This document shows positions 49,001-57,755 of a stretch of 64,000 bases of DNA, in pieces (within the stretch, counting starts at the first letter, position 1; the number at the start of each line of letters is the position of its first letter). A model generated the notes under the pieces. It had not been told where the DNA came from. It did not search any database and saw only the letters and a list, made by a program, of their open reading frames with translations. The translations under genes were made by a program, and so were the position numbers. Location: NCBI GenBank assembly GCA_963775185.1, contig CAVZIE010000027.1, forward strand, positions 310,001-374,000. Direction: 5' to 3'. The stretch comes from JAPSGB01 sp963775185 (lineage in GTDB: Bacteria > Myxococcota_A > Polyangia > Polyangiales > Polyangiaceae).

Positions 49001-50564
49001 CGAAGTGCTGCTTGAAGTAGTTGAACAGTAGCTGCGGGCGATCCGAGAGCACGGCCAGCGGCGTGTCCGTCCCCATCGAGCCGGTCGCCTCCTCGCCCTT
49101 CGTCGCCATCGGCGCCATCAACAGGCGCAGGTCTTCTTCGGTGTAGCCGAACGCCTTCTGCCGCACCACGAGCTGGTCGCCATGCGTGCTCTCCGGCGCG
49201 CCGGAGACGTCGGTGATCTCGCTGATGCAGACGGTGTTGTCCGTCAGCCACTTGCCGTAGGGCCGGGCGTTGGCGATCTCGTGCTTGATCTCCTCGTCCT
49301 CGACGATGCGTCCCTCCGCCGTGTCCACCAGGAACATCCGGCCCGGCTCGAGGCGCCCGCGGCGTTCGATGTTCTCCGGCGCGATGTCCAGCACGCCCGT
49401 CTCCGACGCCATCACGACCAGCCCGTCGCGGGTCAAGGTCCAGCGCGCGGGCCGCAAGCCGTTGCGATCGAGGATCGCGCCGATGCGCGTCCCGTCGGTG
49501 AACGCCAGCGCGGCCGGCCCGTCCCACGGCTCGACCAGGCACGAGTGGTACTCGTAGAAGTCGCGCTTCTCGCGCGGCATCAGCTCGTCGTTCTGCCACG
49601 CCTCGGGCACGAGCATCATCATCACGTGAGGCAGCGAGCGGCCGGCGTGCATCAGGAGCTCCGCCACGTTGTCGAGCATCGCCGAGTCGCTGCCGCCGGG
49701 CGTGATCACGGGCAGCACGTGGCGCACGTCTTCGCCGAAGATCTGGCCGTCGAACAGCTGCTCGCGGGCGCGCATCCACGCGGCGTTGCCGCGCACCGTG
49801 TTGATCTCGCCGTTGTGCCCGATGATGCGGAACGGCTGGGCCAGCTCCCAGGTCGGGAAGGTGTTGGTCGAGAAGCGCTGGTGGACCATCGCCAGCGTGC
49901 TGACGACGCTCGGGTCGTCGAGATCGCGATAGAACGCCGTCAGTTGTTCGGCGAGCAGCAGACCCTTGTAGACGATCGTGCGCGACGACAGGCTCGGCAC
50001 GTAGAACTTGTCGCGCGCGGCCAGGCTGCTTTCGCGGACCGCCGTCTCCGCCCACTTGCGGATGACGTACAGCTTGCGTTCGAGATCGTCTTGCGTCTCG
50101 CAGGTCGAGCCGACGAACACCTGCTCGATGATCGGCGCGGCGCCCCGGGCCATCGGCCCGAGCGCGTTCTCGTCCACGGGCATGCGACGCCAGCCGATCA
50201 GGCGCTGGCCGGTACCGAGGATCTTGTCCTCGATGATCTGCTTCATCCGTATCCGCTGCGTCTTGTCGCGCGGCAGGAACACGCAGCCCACGCCGTACTT
50301 GCCCGCCTCGGGCAGCCGCATCCCTTGCCGTTCGCACTCACGCGCGAAGAACGCGTGCGGGATCTGGATCAAGATGCCGGCGCCGTCACCGGTCAGCGGG
50401 TCGCAGCCACACGCGCCGCGGTGAACCAGGTTCAACAGGATGTCGACGCCCTTGCGCACGATGTCGTGGGACGCCTCGCGCTTGATGCTGGCGACGAAGC
50501 CGACGCCGCAGGCGTCGTGCTCGAAGTTCGGGTCGTACAGGCCAGACCGGGTGGGAAGCGTCAT
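46011..50564 (-). CDS. gltB: Glutamate synthase large subunit
   Basis: A protein of 1,517 residues. The ATG at 50564 gives MTLPTRSGLYDPNFEHDACG; Cys19 (ACGVGF) should become the N-terminal nucleophile of the glutaminase domain after removal of the short propeptide. The central and FMN-binding synthase domains follow (KSNTGEGGEKEERY, AGHDGGTGASPQTSIKHAG), with the 3Fe-4S cysteines in CIMMRKCHLNTCPVG and a C-terminal beta-helix domain (GSAGQSFGAF, GGRVIVLGRTGRNFGAGMSG). It makes two glutamates from glutamine and 2-oxoglutarate. Length is normal. Confidence 0.98.
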   Translation of the reverse strand: MTLPTRSGLYDPNFEHDACGVGFVASIKREASHDIVRKGVDILLNLVHRGACGCDPLTGDGAGILIQIPHAFFARECERQGMRLPEAGKYGVGCVFLPRDKTQRIRMKQIIEDKILGTGQRLIGWRRMPVDENALGPMARGAAPIIEQVFVGSTCETQDDLERKLYVIRKWAETAVRESSLAARDKFYVPSLSSRTIVYKGLLLAEQLTAFYRDLDDPSVVSTLAMVHQRFSTNTFPTWELAQPFRIIGHNGEINTVRGNAAWMRAREQLFDGQIFGEDVRHVLPVITPGGSDSAMLDNVAELLMHAGRSLPHVMMMLVPEAWQNDELMPREKRDFYEYHSCLVEPWDGPAALAFTDGTRIGAILDRNGLRPARWTLTRDGLVVMASETGVLDIAPENIERRGRLEPGRMFLVDTAEGRIVEDEEIKHEIANARPYGKWLTDNTVCISEITDVSGAPESTHGDQLVVRQKAFGYTEEDLRLLMAPMATKGEEATGSMGTDTPLAVLSDRPQLLFNYFKQHFAQVTNPAVDPIREELVMSLMNYIGGEGNVLFELPDHAQMLKLPQPLLGNDELHTLRSTHQLHFRQPATLPMLFPVAEGGAGLKSALDELCRLASLAVLNNHSILILSDRGANEHMTPVPSLLATAAVHHHLMRNGTRMRCGIIVETGEAREVHHFCLLLGYGAGAINPYLAFDTLEDMVRSGLFPGLADPAAARHKYVKAVNKGLLKVMSKMGISTLQSYHGAQIFEAVGLSPELIERYFTGTASRISGIDLDVVAEECRMRHEHAYPKRVAPSPLLDVGGNYHFRVQGERHLWNPGTVASLQRAVRQEDAASYAEYSRRINDPGGELITLRQMWDLAPAAQPVPIEEVEPASEIVKRFATGAMSFGSISAEAHENLAIAMNRIGGKSNTGEGGEKEERYQRDPNGDWRRSAIKQVASGRFGVTTWYLVNAEELQIKIAQGAKPGEGGQLPGHKVDAVIAKTRYSTPGVTLISPPPHHDIYSIEDLSQLIFDLKNVNPAARISVKLVAEAGVGTVAAGVAKAHADVILIAGHDGGTGASPQTSIKHAGVPWELGLSETHQVLVKNDLRSRVILQADGQMRTGRDVVFAALLGAEEFGFATAPLVASGCIMMRKCHLNTCPVGVATQDPVLRARFTGQPEHVIRFMFYVAEEVRAIMAHLGFRTLSEMVGRVDRIRLRDMSHNWKASRLDFSDVLASAEAGPGVDVCKTRTQDHGLEAALDHELIHRAASVLDSGQGTVEIAMPIRNVHRTVGAMLAGEIARRHGKHGLPNGSIKMSFTGSAGQSFGAFMIDGMELWLEGDANDYVAKGMSGGVLSVRLPPGANFDPDRNVIIGNVALYGATGGRAFFDGVAGERFAVRNSGATAVVEGVGDHCCEYMTGGRVIVLGRTGRNFGAGMSGGIAYVLDEDGTFASRCNMGLVELEAPDAADRAFLAAIVAEHTERTNSTKGAELLERWESVVERFLKVVPVEYRKVLLEMAARRESEAASTHAATADAE

Positions 50565-50812
50565 CTCGAGCCTTGTTGCGGCGCGCCTCGGGGCGTCGCT
50601 TGCACATGCGGAACGACCCCGCGGTCCACAAGGGGGGCGGGAAGGATCAAGCGAGGGATATCCGCGGCGGATCGACCAAACCGGGGCTGATCGATCCGTC
50701 CATAGTGGGCCACGAATTGACGCGCCGCGCAAGGCTTGGCGCGGGCCGGCCAGCAGGTCGATCCATGGCGTCCTGCCGTTGTCGCCCGCCGGCGACCTTG
50801 GTACCCCGGGCC

Positions 50813-51547
50813 ATGCCGAATCCGCGCGCCTTCGCGGCGCTCGCCGTCGTCCTCCTCGCGCTGCTCGCCTGCAAGTCCAGGAAGGCGCCCGACCCCGCAC
50901 CTGTCGCCAGCGTCGCGCCCCTGTCCACCGGGCCGTGCCCGATGGGCAAGAGCGTGGATCCCGGCAAGGGGGAGTTCCGGCCCGCGATCACCGCGTTCAA
51001 GGACAAGGACTACAAGACGGCGCAGAAACTCCTCGACAACCTGGCGACCGCGTACCCGAACAGCGCGACCGTGCTCGTGTGGCGGGGCGAGGCGGCGATG
51101 TACGACGCCAAGGTCAAGGACGACCAGGCGGCGAAGAACGGACTCGAGTTCTTCGACAAGGCGGTGACCTTGCGCGACAAGGGCTGCACGTTGCCCGACG
51201 TCGAGGACTACTACCTGCGTTTCGATCGCGCGCTCGCGTTTCTGCGGCTCAAGGACGCCGACAAGGCGCTCGCCGAGTTGACCGTGTCGAAGCAGAAATG
51301 GGACAACAGCGCCGAGCTCTTCTACAACGCGGCCCGCGCGGAGTGCTTGAAGAAGGACGTGGACGCGTGCGTCGCGGACTTCAAGCAGTCGCTGGTGATC
51401 GCGAAGGCGCTGCGGCGTCCGCTGTTCCTGCGCAGCCACCACTCGGTGGACGACTGGATCCGTCGCTCCCGCACCCAGTCCGAGTTCGTCCCGCTGCACC
51501 GCGATCCGCGCTACGCGAAGACCATCAAGGAGATCAGCGCGGACTGA
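50813..51547 (+). CDS. TPR-type lipoprotein
   Basis: A protein of 244 residues. The N-terminus ends in a lipobox (ALAVVLLALLAC). Residues 55-220 contain about four helical TPR-like pairs (AITAFKDKDYKTAQKLLDNL, YLRFDRALAFLRLKDADKAL). The C-terminal HRDPRYAKTIKEISAD resembles the end of many myxobacterial TPR proteins. The open frame extends upstream, but only this ATG gives a signal sequence. It is divergent from gltB across 248 bp. A dispersed element starts 11 bp after its stop. Confidence 0.75.
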   Translation: MPNPRAFAALAVVLLALLACKSRKAPDPAPVASVAPLSTGPCPMGKSVDPGKGEFRPAITAFKDKDYKTAQKLLDNLATAYPNSATVLVWRGEAAMYDAKVKDDQAAKNGLEFFDKAVTLRDKGCTLPDVEDYYLRFDRALAFLRLKDADKALAELTVSKQKWDNSAELFYNAARAECLKKDVDACVADFKQSLVIAKALRRPLFLRSHHSVDDWIRRSRTQSEFVPLHRDPRYAKTIKEISAD

Positions 51548-51557
51548 CGCGGGATGA

Positions 51558-51580
51558 GTTTGTCGGTCCGGCGCGGAAAC
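51558..51580 (+). repeat. Dispersed GC-rich element after the TPR lipoprotein
   Basis: It reads GTTTGTCGGTCCGGCGCGGA and continues AAC. Over 51561-51580 it matches 55271-55290 and 57643-57662 at 19 of 20 bases. It lies between the lipoprotein stop and a possible micro-ORF. Confidence 0.7.
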
Positions 51581-51629
51581 GGCGCTTGACGGGACGCGCG
51601 CGCCGGCACCTGATCCAGCCGTCATCGTC

Positions 51630-51710
51630 GTGAGCTGGCCCCGCGTGATCGCACTCATCGTCCCGCTCCTCGCCCTCGGCGAGGTCGTGGTCGCGCTGGT
51701 GTCCCGGTGA
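51630..51710 (+). CDS. Possible 26-residue membrane peptide coupled to the next gene
   Basis: A GTG at 51630 opens a frame of 26 codons; its TGA overlaps the GTG start of the downstream membrane protein (GTGA). The peptide starts MSWPRVIALIVPLLALGEVV and ends VALVSR, one hydrophobic helix with a basic end. No clear ribosome binding site is present. The exact overlap is the main argument; chance cannot be excluded in such GC-rich DNA. Confidence 0.35.
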   Translation: MSWPRVIALIVPLLALGEVVVALVSR

Positions 51711-53284
51711 GCGGTGCGGCGCCGCGCCGGCGGCGCGTTCCGTTCGAGGCGACGCTGCTGATCGTCGTGCCGCTGGCGCTGGCCGTCGCGCTATCAAGGG
51801 CGATCGGGCCGCGCTTCGACGAGCTCGCGCGGCTCGACGCGGTGAGCCGCCTGGGCGCGGTCGTACGCGCGGTCGCCGCGCACGGTCCGGCGGCGCTGTG
51901 GTCTGCGTCCGCCCACGCCGCGTATGCGTCCTTCGGCGGCCACGGCACGCTGCCGGCGCTGATCGGCGCGTGGTCCCGGCTGAGCCTGGGACGCGTCGGC
52001 GTCGTCGATCCGCTGACCAGTATGCGCCTGCCGTGGATCGCCATCGCGTCCCTCGCGCCGGTGCTCGTCTACGCCGCCGCGCGTCCGTCGCTCGGGCGTC
52101 GTCCGGCGCTGCTCGCCGGCGCGCTGCTGATCGCGACGCCGCGCTGGCTCCACGCCGCCGCCTGCGGCGCCGACGGGGCGGTGGTGACCAGCCTGTGGTG
52201 GCTGGTGATCGCGCCGTACCTGCGATCGATGCACAGGCCGCGAGCCGGCGCGCCGGCGATCGCAGGCGTCGCGGTCGCGCTCGGGCTCGGCGCATCGGTG
52301 TCGATGGCGGTGTTGTGGGTGTTGCCGGTGGTCGTGATCCACTTCTGGCTCGCGCACCGCGGAACGTCGCGGCGCCTGGCAGCGCGCGGTCGCTTGCCGG
52401 TGCCGGCGTCGGCCGCGGTCGCCGCTGCGTTGCTGCCCGTCTTCGTGCTCTCGACGAATCCCGCGCTGTGGACGGACAAGCTGATCGCGCTGGTGCGCTG
52501 GACGCTTGCCCCGCTCGAGCCGGCGGTGACGCCCACGGCGTACGCGGGCCAACTCGTCGAGCGGGCCGCGGTCCCCGCGGGCTACGTCGCGACCTGGCTC
52601 GCGCTCACGCTGCCCGCGGCGGTCGTGGCGTGCGCGCTGGTCGGGCTGGGCGTCCTGACGCATCGCGCGCTGGCGCGCCGCTTCGCCGCCGGCAGTCTCA
52701 GACCGCCGCGCGACGCGCGCGCGCTCGGCACGCTGGTGGCGGTTGGCCTGGTCGCGACGGTGATCGCGCCGGCGCTGGAGGCGCGTCCCGTCGTCCAGTG
52801 GCCGCCGCGGGTCGAGCTGGCGCTGCCGTTCGTCGCCATCGCCGCGGGCGTCGGCCTCGACCGCGCCGCGCGTCTGGTCGGCGGCGCGAAGGGCGCGTGG
52901 CCGGTGGCGGCGGGCGTAGTGCTGGCCGTGCTGTTCCTGGCGCTGCGCGCGCCGAGCACCGGTGCGGCGTCGTTCGATCTGCTGCTCGGCGGCCCGCGCG
53001 CCGTCGTCGCCACGCGCGTGCTGCCACCCGGCGACGGCAGCGAGCTGTCCGCGCTGGCGCCGCGCATCGACGCGCTCGGGCGTCCGCAGATCGCGCTGTC
53101 CGCGCGCGACGTGCCGAAGCAACTGTGGGGCGCGCTCCGCGACGCCGGGCGTCTGCGCACCGCCGTCGTCACGGTGCCCGCTGCCGGCGAGCTCGAGCTG
53201 CGTCGCGGGTCTGCCGCCGGCGGGCGCCCGGTCGCGACGGTCGAGCGCGACGGCGCCGTGCTCTGGACGCTGGTCCGGCGCTGA
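51707..53284 (+). CDS. Multi-pass membrane protein, GT39/PMT-like glycosyltransferase family
   Basis: A protein of 525 residues from the GTG at 51707. About 10-12 membrane helices fill residues 15-410. The first periplasmic loop contains RFDELARLDAVSRLGAVVRA, and residues 130-160 read PALLAGALLIATPRWLHAAA, a pattern seen in PMT/ArnT-type glycosyltransferases, which use lipid-linked sugars. The soluble C-terminal 110 residues contain LGRPQIALSARDVPKQLW. The acidic pair that PMT enzymes use is not clear, so the enzymatic call is tentative. Confidence 0.6.
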   Translation: MSGAAPRRRRVPFEATLLIVVPLALAVALSRAIGPRFDELARLDAVSRLGAVVRAVAAHGPAALWSASAHAAYASFGGHGTLPALIGAWSRLSLGRVGVVDPLTSMRLPWIAIASLAPVLVYAAARPSLGRRPALLAGALLIATPRWLHAAACGADGAVVTSLWWLVIAPYLRSMHRPRAGAPAIAGVAVALGLGASVSMAVLWVLPVVVIHFWLAHRGTSRRLAARGRLPVPASAAVAAALLPVFVLSTNPALWTDKLIALVRWTLAPLEPAVTPTAYAGQLVERAAVPAGYVATWLALTLPAAVVACALVGLGVLTHRALARRFAAGSLRPPRDARALGTLVAVGLVATVIAPALEARPVVQWPPRVELALPFVAIAAGVGLDRAARLVGGAKGAWPVAAGVVLAVLFLALRAPSTGAASFDLLLGGPRAVVATRVLPPGDGSELSALAPRIDALGRPQIALSARDVPKQLWGALRDAGRLRTAVVTVPAAGELELRRGSAAGGRPVATVERDGAVLWTLVRR

Positions 53285-53347
53285 AGCGGCGACACGCCGC
53301 TCCCGGCCTGCGACCGATTTCACCCCGGGACGCGCGGCTTGTCCGGC

Positions 53348-53926
53348 TCAGCGGCTCGCCGGCGGCGCTTGCCACACCTGCACGGCGACTGGTCCGGCGC
53401 CGCGTGCGATCCGCACGACCGCGCGATACACGCCGGGTGCCGCCAGACACACCGGGCCCGCGTCCGCGACGAACGCGAACGGCGCGTGTAGATCGGAGGC
53501 GCCCAGCACCGCGTCCTTGCGATCGACGATCGACAGCGTGAGCGCCTGCACGCCCGGACCGCCGGCGGCCGCGGCGCGGACGCAGCGTGACGGATCGGTG
53601 ACCGTGAAGGGCAGGTCCTTGCGTCCACCGCCGGCGAGCTCGACGACGAGCGGCTTGGGCGCGACCGGCTGCATGCCCTGGATGCACGCGGCCGCCAGCG
53701 CGTCGAGCTTCGCGCTCGCCGCCGCGGGCGGTTCCGCGCCGGACCAACAGCCCTCCGGAGGAAGCGGCGCCGGGGCGGCCGACGCGCTGGCCGACGGCGC
53801 GGCCACCGCCGCGCTGGGTGCGCTCGGCGGTGGCGGCGGTGGTGTGTCGCGCGTGCGTCCTGCCGGCGGCGCCGGAGTGCAGGCCGCCAGGGCGAGCGCG
53901 ACGGATGCGGTGGTGGTGCGGCTCAC
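53348..53926 (-). CDS. Lipoprotein of unknown function
   Basis: A protein of 192 residues. The GTG at 53926 overlaps the TGA of the upstream gene (GTGA) and gives MSRTTTASVALALAAC with a lipobox. A Pro/Ser/Ala linker runs to residue 60. The rest is beta-rich with an internal Cys in SRCVRA and one in GPVCLAA, and ends AVQVWQAPPASR. It resembles periplasmic proteins that bind or sense ligands but no family is recognised. Co-transcription with the START-like gene is very likely. Confidence 0.75.
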   Translation of the reverse strand: MSRTTTASVALALAACTPAPPAGRTRDTPPPPPPSAPSAAVAAPSASASAAPAPLPPEGCWSGAEPPAAASAKLDALAAACIQGMQPVAPKPLVVELAGGGRKDLPFTVTDPSRCVRAAAAGGPGVQALTLSIVDRKDAVLGASDLHAPFAFVADAGPVCLAAPGVYRAVVRIARGAGPVAVQVWQAPPASR

Positions 53927-54549
53927 TTCTTCTGCGCGGCCTTGACCCTCTTCTCCGAGCGATCGCGCGTTCCGGTGACCGCCGTGTCGGCGGCGTACGC
54001 GACCTCGCCGGTGACCAGGGAACCCGGCACCGGGAGCTTGGGCACGATCAAGAGCTCGAGGTTCACCTGCGTGTTGTCGTCGTCGATGCGCATGATGCGC
54101 CACTCGGCGTCGAGCCGCTTGACGTTGCCCTTGATCATGTGGCCGACCACGATCTCCGTGTCGCCGTCGATCTTCTTCGGCGGCTCGAAGCGCACCACGG
54201 CCCAGATCTTGGCGGCGCCCTTCAGGATCGGCACCTGGAGGTACACGTCGGTCTTGTCGCCGTCGCGTCCCACGACCTTCGACTTCTCGAAGCGCGAGAT
54301 GAACTTCTCGTAGTGCCGGTAGTCGAGCACGACCTTCTCGACGACGGCGCGCGGCGCCTTGACGGTGATGCGCGCGGCGCCGGCCTTGATGCTGCTCTCC
54401 GGCTTCTGCACCTCGTAGCGCTCGGAGTCGCGCAGCTTCATCAAGCGCTTGGCCTCGTCGGTCTGCTTCGCGGCGGCCATCGACGTGCCGGCGAAGGACA
54501 GGGCGAGCGTGGCGGCGATCGTGAGCAGGGTGCGTCGGGACAGCTTCAT
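53923..54549 (-). CDS. Exported SRPBCC/START-like domain protein
   Basis: A protein of 208 residues. AGGAG lies six bases before the second of two adjacent ATGs (54549), which is therefore taken as the start. The signal peptide MKLSRRTLLTIAATLALSFA contains SRR, close to a twin-arginine motif. Residues 55-195 fit a START/Coq10-type lipid-binding fold: AARITVKAPRAVVEKVVLDY, HYEKFISRFEKSKVVG, and a C-terminal helix region. It may bind lipid or hydrophobic ligand in the periplasm. The leader holds an imperfect GC hairpin near 54600-54630. Confidence 0.75.
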   Translation of the reverse strand: MKLSRRTLLTIAATLALSFAGTSMAAAKQTDEAKRLMKLRDSERYEVQKPESSIKAGAARITVKAPRAVVEKVVLDYRHYEKFISRFEKSKVVGRDGDKTDVYLQVPILKGAAKIWAVVRFEPPKKIDGDTEIVVGHMIKGNVKRLDAEWRIMRIDDDNTQVNLELLIVPKLPVPGSLVTGEVAYAADTAVTGTRDRSEKRVKAAQKK

Positions 54550-54746
54550 CATCGGCTCCTTCGAGTGATCGGGTTCTGGTGGGAGCGAGTGCACGGTGCA
54601 TGCCGGGAAGCCCGGGCATCGCCCAAATCCCCGGATTGGCCGGACATCCCAGGGTTATACGCACCAGGCCCGTCGGGCTACCCGCGCCCGGCTGCCGTCG
54701 CCCGTTTACAGGGTGTGACGGAGCTGCGTCACGGCGTCGCGCCGGC

Positions 54747-55106
54747 CTACGGGCCGGGGTCGTCGAGCGGCGCCATGGTGCAGGTGCCGGAGAACTGGAC
54801 GCCCTTGTCCATGAAGATCTCGGGCGAGTGCAGATCGCCGCTGACGCGCGCCGGCACGTACAGCTCGATGGAGCTCGCGGCGCGGACGTTGCCCTGGACG
54901 GTGCCGCCCTTGATGATCACGGTGCCGACCTCGATCTGCGCGTCTACCTCGGCACCCTCGCCGATGATCAGCACGTCGGCGCTGCGGATCTCGCCCTTGA
55001 AGCTGCCGTCGATGCGCACGCGGCCCTCGAAGTGGAGCTTGCCCTCGAAGTGCGTGCCGCGTCCGAGCAAGGCCGTGATCTCGGTGGCCGGCAGCGCGGG
55101 GTCCAT
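54747..55106 (-). CDS. Bactofilin
   Basis: A protein of 119 residues from the ATG at 55106. The whole chain is the DUF583 right-handed beta-helix typical of bactofilins: LLGRGTHFEGKLHFEGRVRI, DGSFKGEI, SADVLIIGEGAEVDAQIEV, GTVIIKGGTVQGNV. Bactofilins polymerise into cytoskeletal filaments; Myxococcus BacM-P shape the cell and position chromosome machinery. Short N- and C-terminal tails, including a membrane-binding-size N-terminus, are typical. It is divergent from the beta-barrel gene across 335 bp. Confidence 0.92.
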   Translation of the reverse strand: MDPALPATEITALLGRGTHFEGKLHFEGRVRIDGSFKGEIRSADVLIIGEGAEVDAQIEVGTVIIKGGTVQGNVRAASSIELYVPARVSGDLHSPEIFMDKGVQFSGTCTMAPLDDPGP

Positions 55107-55441
55107 GGCGGCGCATCCTAGTCGAGCGGCGCCGTTCCTCAAACGCCGCCGCGGGGGGCCGGCGGCCCCCGATCTGTCAGCTTCGCGACGCCTGGGCCTG
55201 CCCTCGACCGTAAGCGCCGTAACGTCCGCCGGCCGGACCCAGAAATTACAAGCGATCTTGATTGGTTGTATGTCGGTCCGGCGCGGGAACGGATCGTGCT
55301 TGTGGAAGGCCCGGACGTGTGGCTGGATCCGCGCCCGCCCGGCCGGGAGCGCCGATTGACTCGGCACCCCGACCGTGCGAGCGGTCCAACCCGCCTCCCC
55401 CGGCGGACTCGCCGCCGGACTCGTCGAGGAACAAGGGACAG
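55107..55441. other. Divergent intergenic region between bactofilin and beta-barrel genes
   Basis: The 335 bp hold no credible gene. A short AT-rich patch at 55240-55275 (AAATTACAAGCGATCTTGAT) stands out and may include promoter elements for either side. A dispersed element follows directly at 55268. Confidence 0.5.
55268..55290 (+). repeat. Dispersed GC-rich element in the bactofilin/beta-barrel gap
   Basis: TGTCGGTCCGGCGCGGGAAC at 55271-55290 is identical to 57643-57662 and differs at one base from 51561-51580. It lies at the edge of the AT-rich patch in the divergent promoter region. Confidence 0.7.
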
Positions 55442-56753
55442 ATGATGCGAAGCTTGGGAATGAGTGCCGCGCTGGTCGCGGCCTTCGTGATGACCACGGG
55501 TCTTGCCAGTGCCCAGGGTGGAGCCGAGCCGACCGGTCCTGCGCCGGCTCCGATGGCGCCGGCGCCCGGGGCGGCTCCTGGCGCGGCGCCCGCAGCCGCT
55601 CCCGCCTCGTCGGGGGCCGCCGTCGGTGGCCAGCTCAGCTGGAACCCGCAGGCGGACACCGGCCAGAAGAAGGGCGAGGAGAAGAAGGAGAAGAAGCCGA
55701 AGAAGCTGGCGTGGCGCGGCACGACGCTCTCCCTCGACCAGTCCGTCAACACCCAGGAGATCGGCGTCGGCTCCAGCTACCTGAGCCGCGATCCCACATA
55801 CGAGCTCTGGTACTCGTTCAAGCCTCGCTACTACGTGTACGACCAGGGCGACGACAGCGTGAACGTGAACGCGCGCTTCGACGTGTACCAGGAGCTCACG
55901 AACTCCGACTCGACCACGTACAAGAACGAGCCGCTGTTCGGCGACATCTGGTTGAACGCCGCGTGGAGTCACAAGCTCTACGTCGACAAGAAGAGCGGCT
56001 ACTCCACCACCATGAGCCTCGGCCCGCGGCTGATCTTCGGCACCTCGAAGGCGTCCCGCGGTCGCGGTGCGATCATGCAGGTCGGGGCCGGCGGCGGCCT
56101 GAACCAGACCGTTCCGCTCGCGGGCCCGGACGCGGACGTGTTCCCGATGATCGCGTTCACCGGCAGCGCGTACTACACCAAGGCGATCGACCGCTGCACC
56201 ACCGCGTGCAACTCGAGCTTCGGCTACACCCGCCAGGACACGGGCGGCCGCACGCTGCTGTCCGATCAGCTCTCCGGCGGCGCCATGGTGAGCCACCAGG
56301 TCACAGCGGTGATCGCCGCGGATACGTCGATCACGCAGAAGCTCAAGCTCGGCCTCAGCTACATCTGGGTCCTGCAGTGGACGTACGACGTGGGCAGCCA
56401 GCCCGCGAACGTCGCCACCCAGAGCGGCTCCACCGCGCCGAGCAACATCGACAGCCCGACCAACCACCGCGTGCTGCCGTGGGTCGCGGCGGAGCTCGAC
56501 TACGACCTGTTCGACGAGCTCAGCTTGAGCCTCGGCTACTACAACGCGACGAACCAGATCGGTCCGGACGGCAACCGCCGCAATCCGATTCTGGAGCCCC
56601 GACGCGCGCATGTTCTTCACCGTCACGGCCAACCTCGATCAGCTGTACCTGCTCGCCGCCGGCGAGAAGGGCGGCAGCGCCGAGGCCAAGGTCAAGACGA
56701 CGCCCGCGCCGACCTTCGCCCTGGGCAACAGCGGCGCGAACACGCGCTTCTGA
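55442..56753 (+). CDS. Outer-membrane beta-barrel protein, frameshifted near its end
   Basis: Start at the ATG at 55442 with AAGGGA upstream; signal peptide MMRSLGMSAALVAAFVMTTG ending LASAQ. A Pro/Ala linker and a Lys/Glu-rich patch precede a barrel of about 350 residues (TYELWYSFKPRYYVYDQGDD, KLYVDKKSGYSTTMSLGPRL). Near 56590 one extra base appears to break the frame. The restored frame reads DARMFFTVTANLDQLYLLAA and ends GNSGANTRF at 56753, a plausible last strand, whereas the unshifted frame becomes Arg-rich and runs into the next gene. The transport substrate or role is unknown. Confidence 0.75.
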
Positions 56754-56806
56754 TCGATCGCAGCGTCCGGTTTGACCGGGCATGGAGCGCGTGGTCGAAT
56801 TCGGCC

Positions 56807-57430
56807 ATGGCGCTCCTGCGTGCGCTCTGTGGCGTCGTCGCCTTCGGCCTGCTGGCCGTGCCGGCGGCGCGCGCGCAGAGCGGCACCGCGCCGTCGGGCT
56901 CTGCCGCGCCATCGCCCGCGCCGTCGGGCTCTGCGGCGCCGTCGGGCGCTGCGGCGCCGTCCACTTCCGCCGCGCCCAAGCCGGCCGGCGTGACCGGCGG
57001 CTACGCGTGGACCGACAAGCCGCGAGCGCGGCCCGCGCGCCGCGCCCGGCGCCGGAAGTTCGACGCCAGCGCGCCGATCGCCACGTTCCCAGGCTTCCGC
57101 ATGTTGCCCGACGGGCGCAGCCAGGTGTTCGTCAGTATCAGCAAGAGCGTGGACGTGCAGGTTCGACGCTCGGCGGGGCGCGTCGTGTACGTGCTCGGCG
57201 GGTCGGTCGTCGCGATCCGCAACAACACCAACGCGCTGGTCACGACCTGGTTCAAGACGCCGCTCGCGCGCGCGCGGCTGTCGCGGGCGAGAGGCGGCGC
57301 CGAGCTCGTGCTCGAGCTGCGCCAGGCGGTCGAACCGACGTTCAGGATCGCGACGCTGCCCGGGGGCTGGATCACGCTGGAGGTGACGCTCCCGGCGCCG
57401 ACGCCCGCCGCCGCCACCGCGCAGCCGTGA
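56807..57430 (+). CDS. Secreted AMIN-like domain protein
   Basis: A protein of 207 residues. The signal peptide MALLRALCGVVAFGLLAVPA ends ARAQS, and a linker of PSGSAAPS repeats runs to residue 60. Residues 85-200 look like an AMIN domain (QVFVSISKSVDVQVRRSAGR, VVYVLGGSVVAI, LVLELRQAVEPTFRI). AMIN domains bind peptidoglycan and direct amidases or secretins. No catalytic domain is attached. It lies 54 bp after the beta-barrel gene and upstream of the LptD-like gene. Confidence 0.75.
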   Translation: MALLRALCGVVAFGLLAVPAARAQSGTAPSGSAAPSPAPSGSAAPSGAAAPSTSAAPKPAGVTGGYAWTDKPRARPARRARRRKFDASAPIATFPGFRMLPDGRSQVFVSISKSVDVQVRRSAGRVVYVLGGSVVAIRNNTNALVTTWFKTPLARARLSRARGGAELVLELRQAVEPTFRIATLPGGWITLEVTLPAPTPAAATAQP

Positions 57431-57755
57431 ACCGTCCCCGGCGCCGACGGCACCGCCGACGCCGCGCATAGAACATGTTCTGCCGGCGGCGGCTCGCGGG
57501 GATCTGTCCGCCCGCCGGCACCGCGCCGCGGCGTTGATTTGGCTGGTGAACGCCCTGGCGCGTCGCGTGCGCCTGGTCGCCGGCGGCAGCCGCCCGGCCC
57601 GGATCCAGAGAAAATGCCCCGGATCCGCGACATGGTCTGGTTTGTCGGTCCGGCGCGGGAACGCCTGGCGCGCCGGCTCCGGGGGTCCGTCGATTCCGCG
57701 ACGACGCCGCGTCGCCGCCGGCTCCGCGCCAGCGCTTAGCTGTTATCCATGGGGC
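57431..57755. other. Intergenic region with a dispersed element
   Basis: The 325 bp between the AMIN-like and LptD-like genes contain no credible gene. The only clear feature is the repeat element at 57639-57662. A GC-rich direct repeat CCCCGGATCC/CCGGATCC lies nearby at 57595-57630. Confidence 0.5.
57639..57662 (+). repeat. Dispersed GC-rich element upstream of the LptD-like gene
   Basis: It reads GGTTTGTCGGTCCGGCGCGG and continues GAAC. The last 20 bases are identical to 55271-55290. A reversed copy lies only 190 bp away, at 57853. Confidence 0.7.

Noticed and set aside
46035..49031. Long open frame opposite gltB (also opposite uvrA and the TPR gene)
   Set aside because: Antisense frames stay open in GC-rich genes because of third-position bias; the protein is His/Arg/Ala-rich with no domain, and gltB is intact.
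53734..53753. Another copy of the dispersed element
   Set aside because: Only CCGCGCCGGACC matches; the rest fits ordinary coding sequence of the lipoprotein there.
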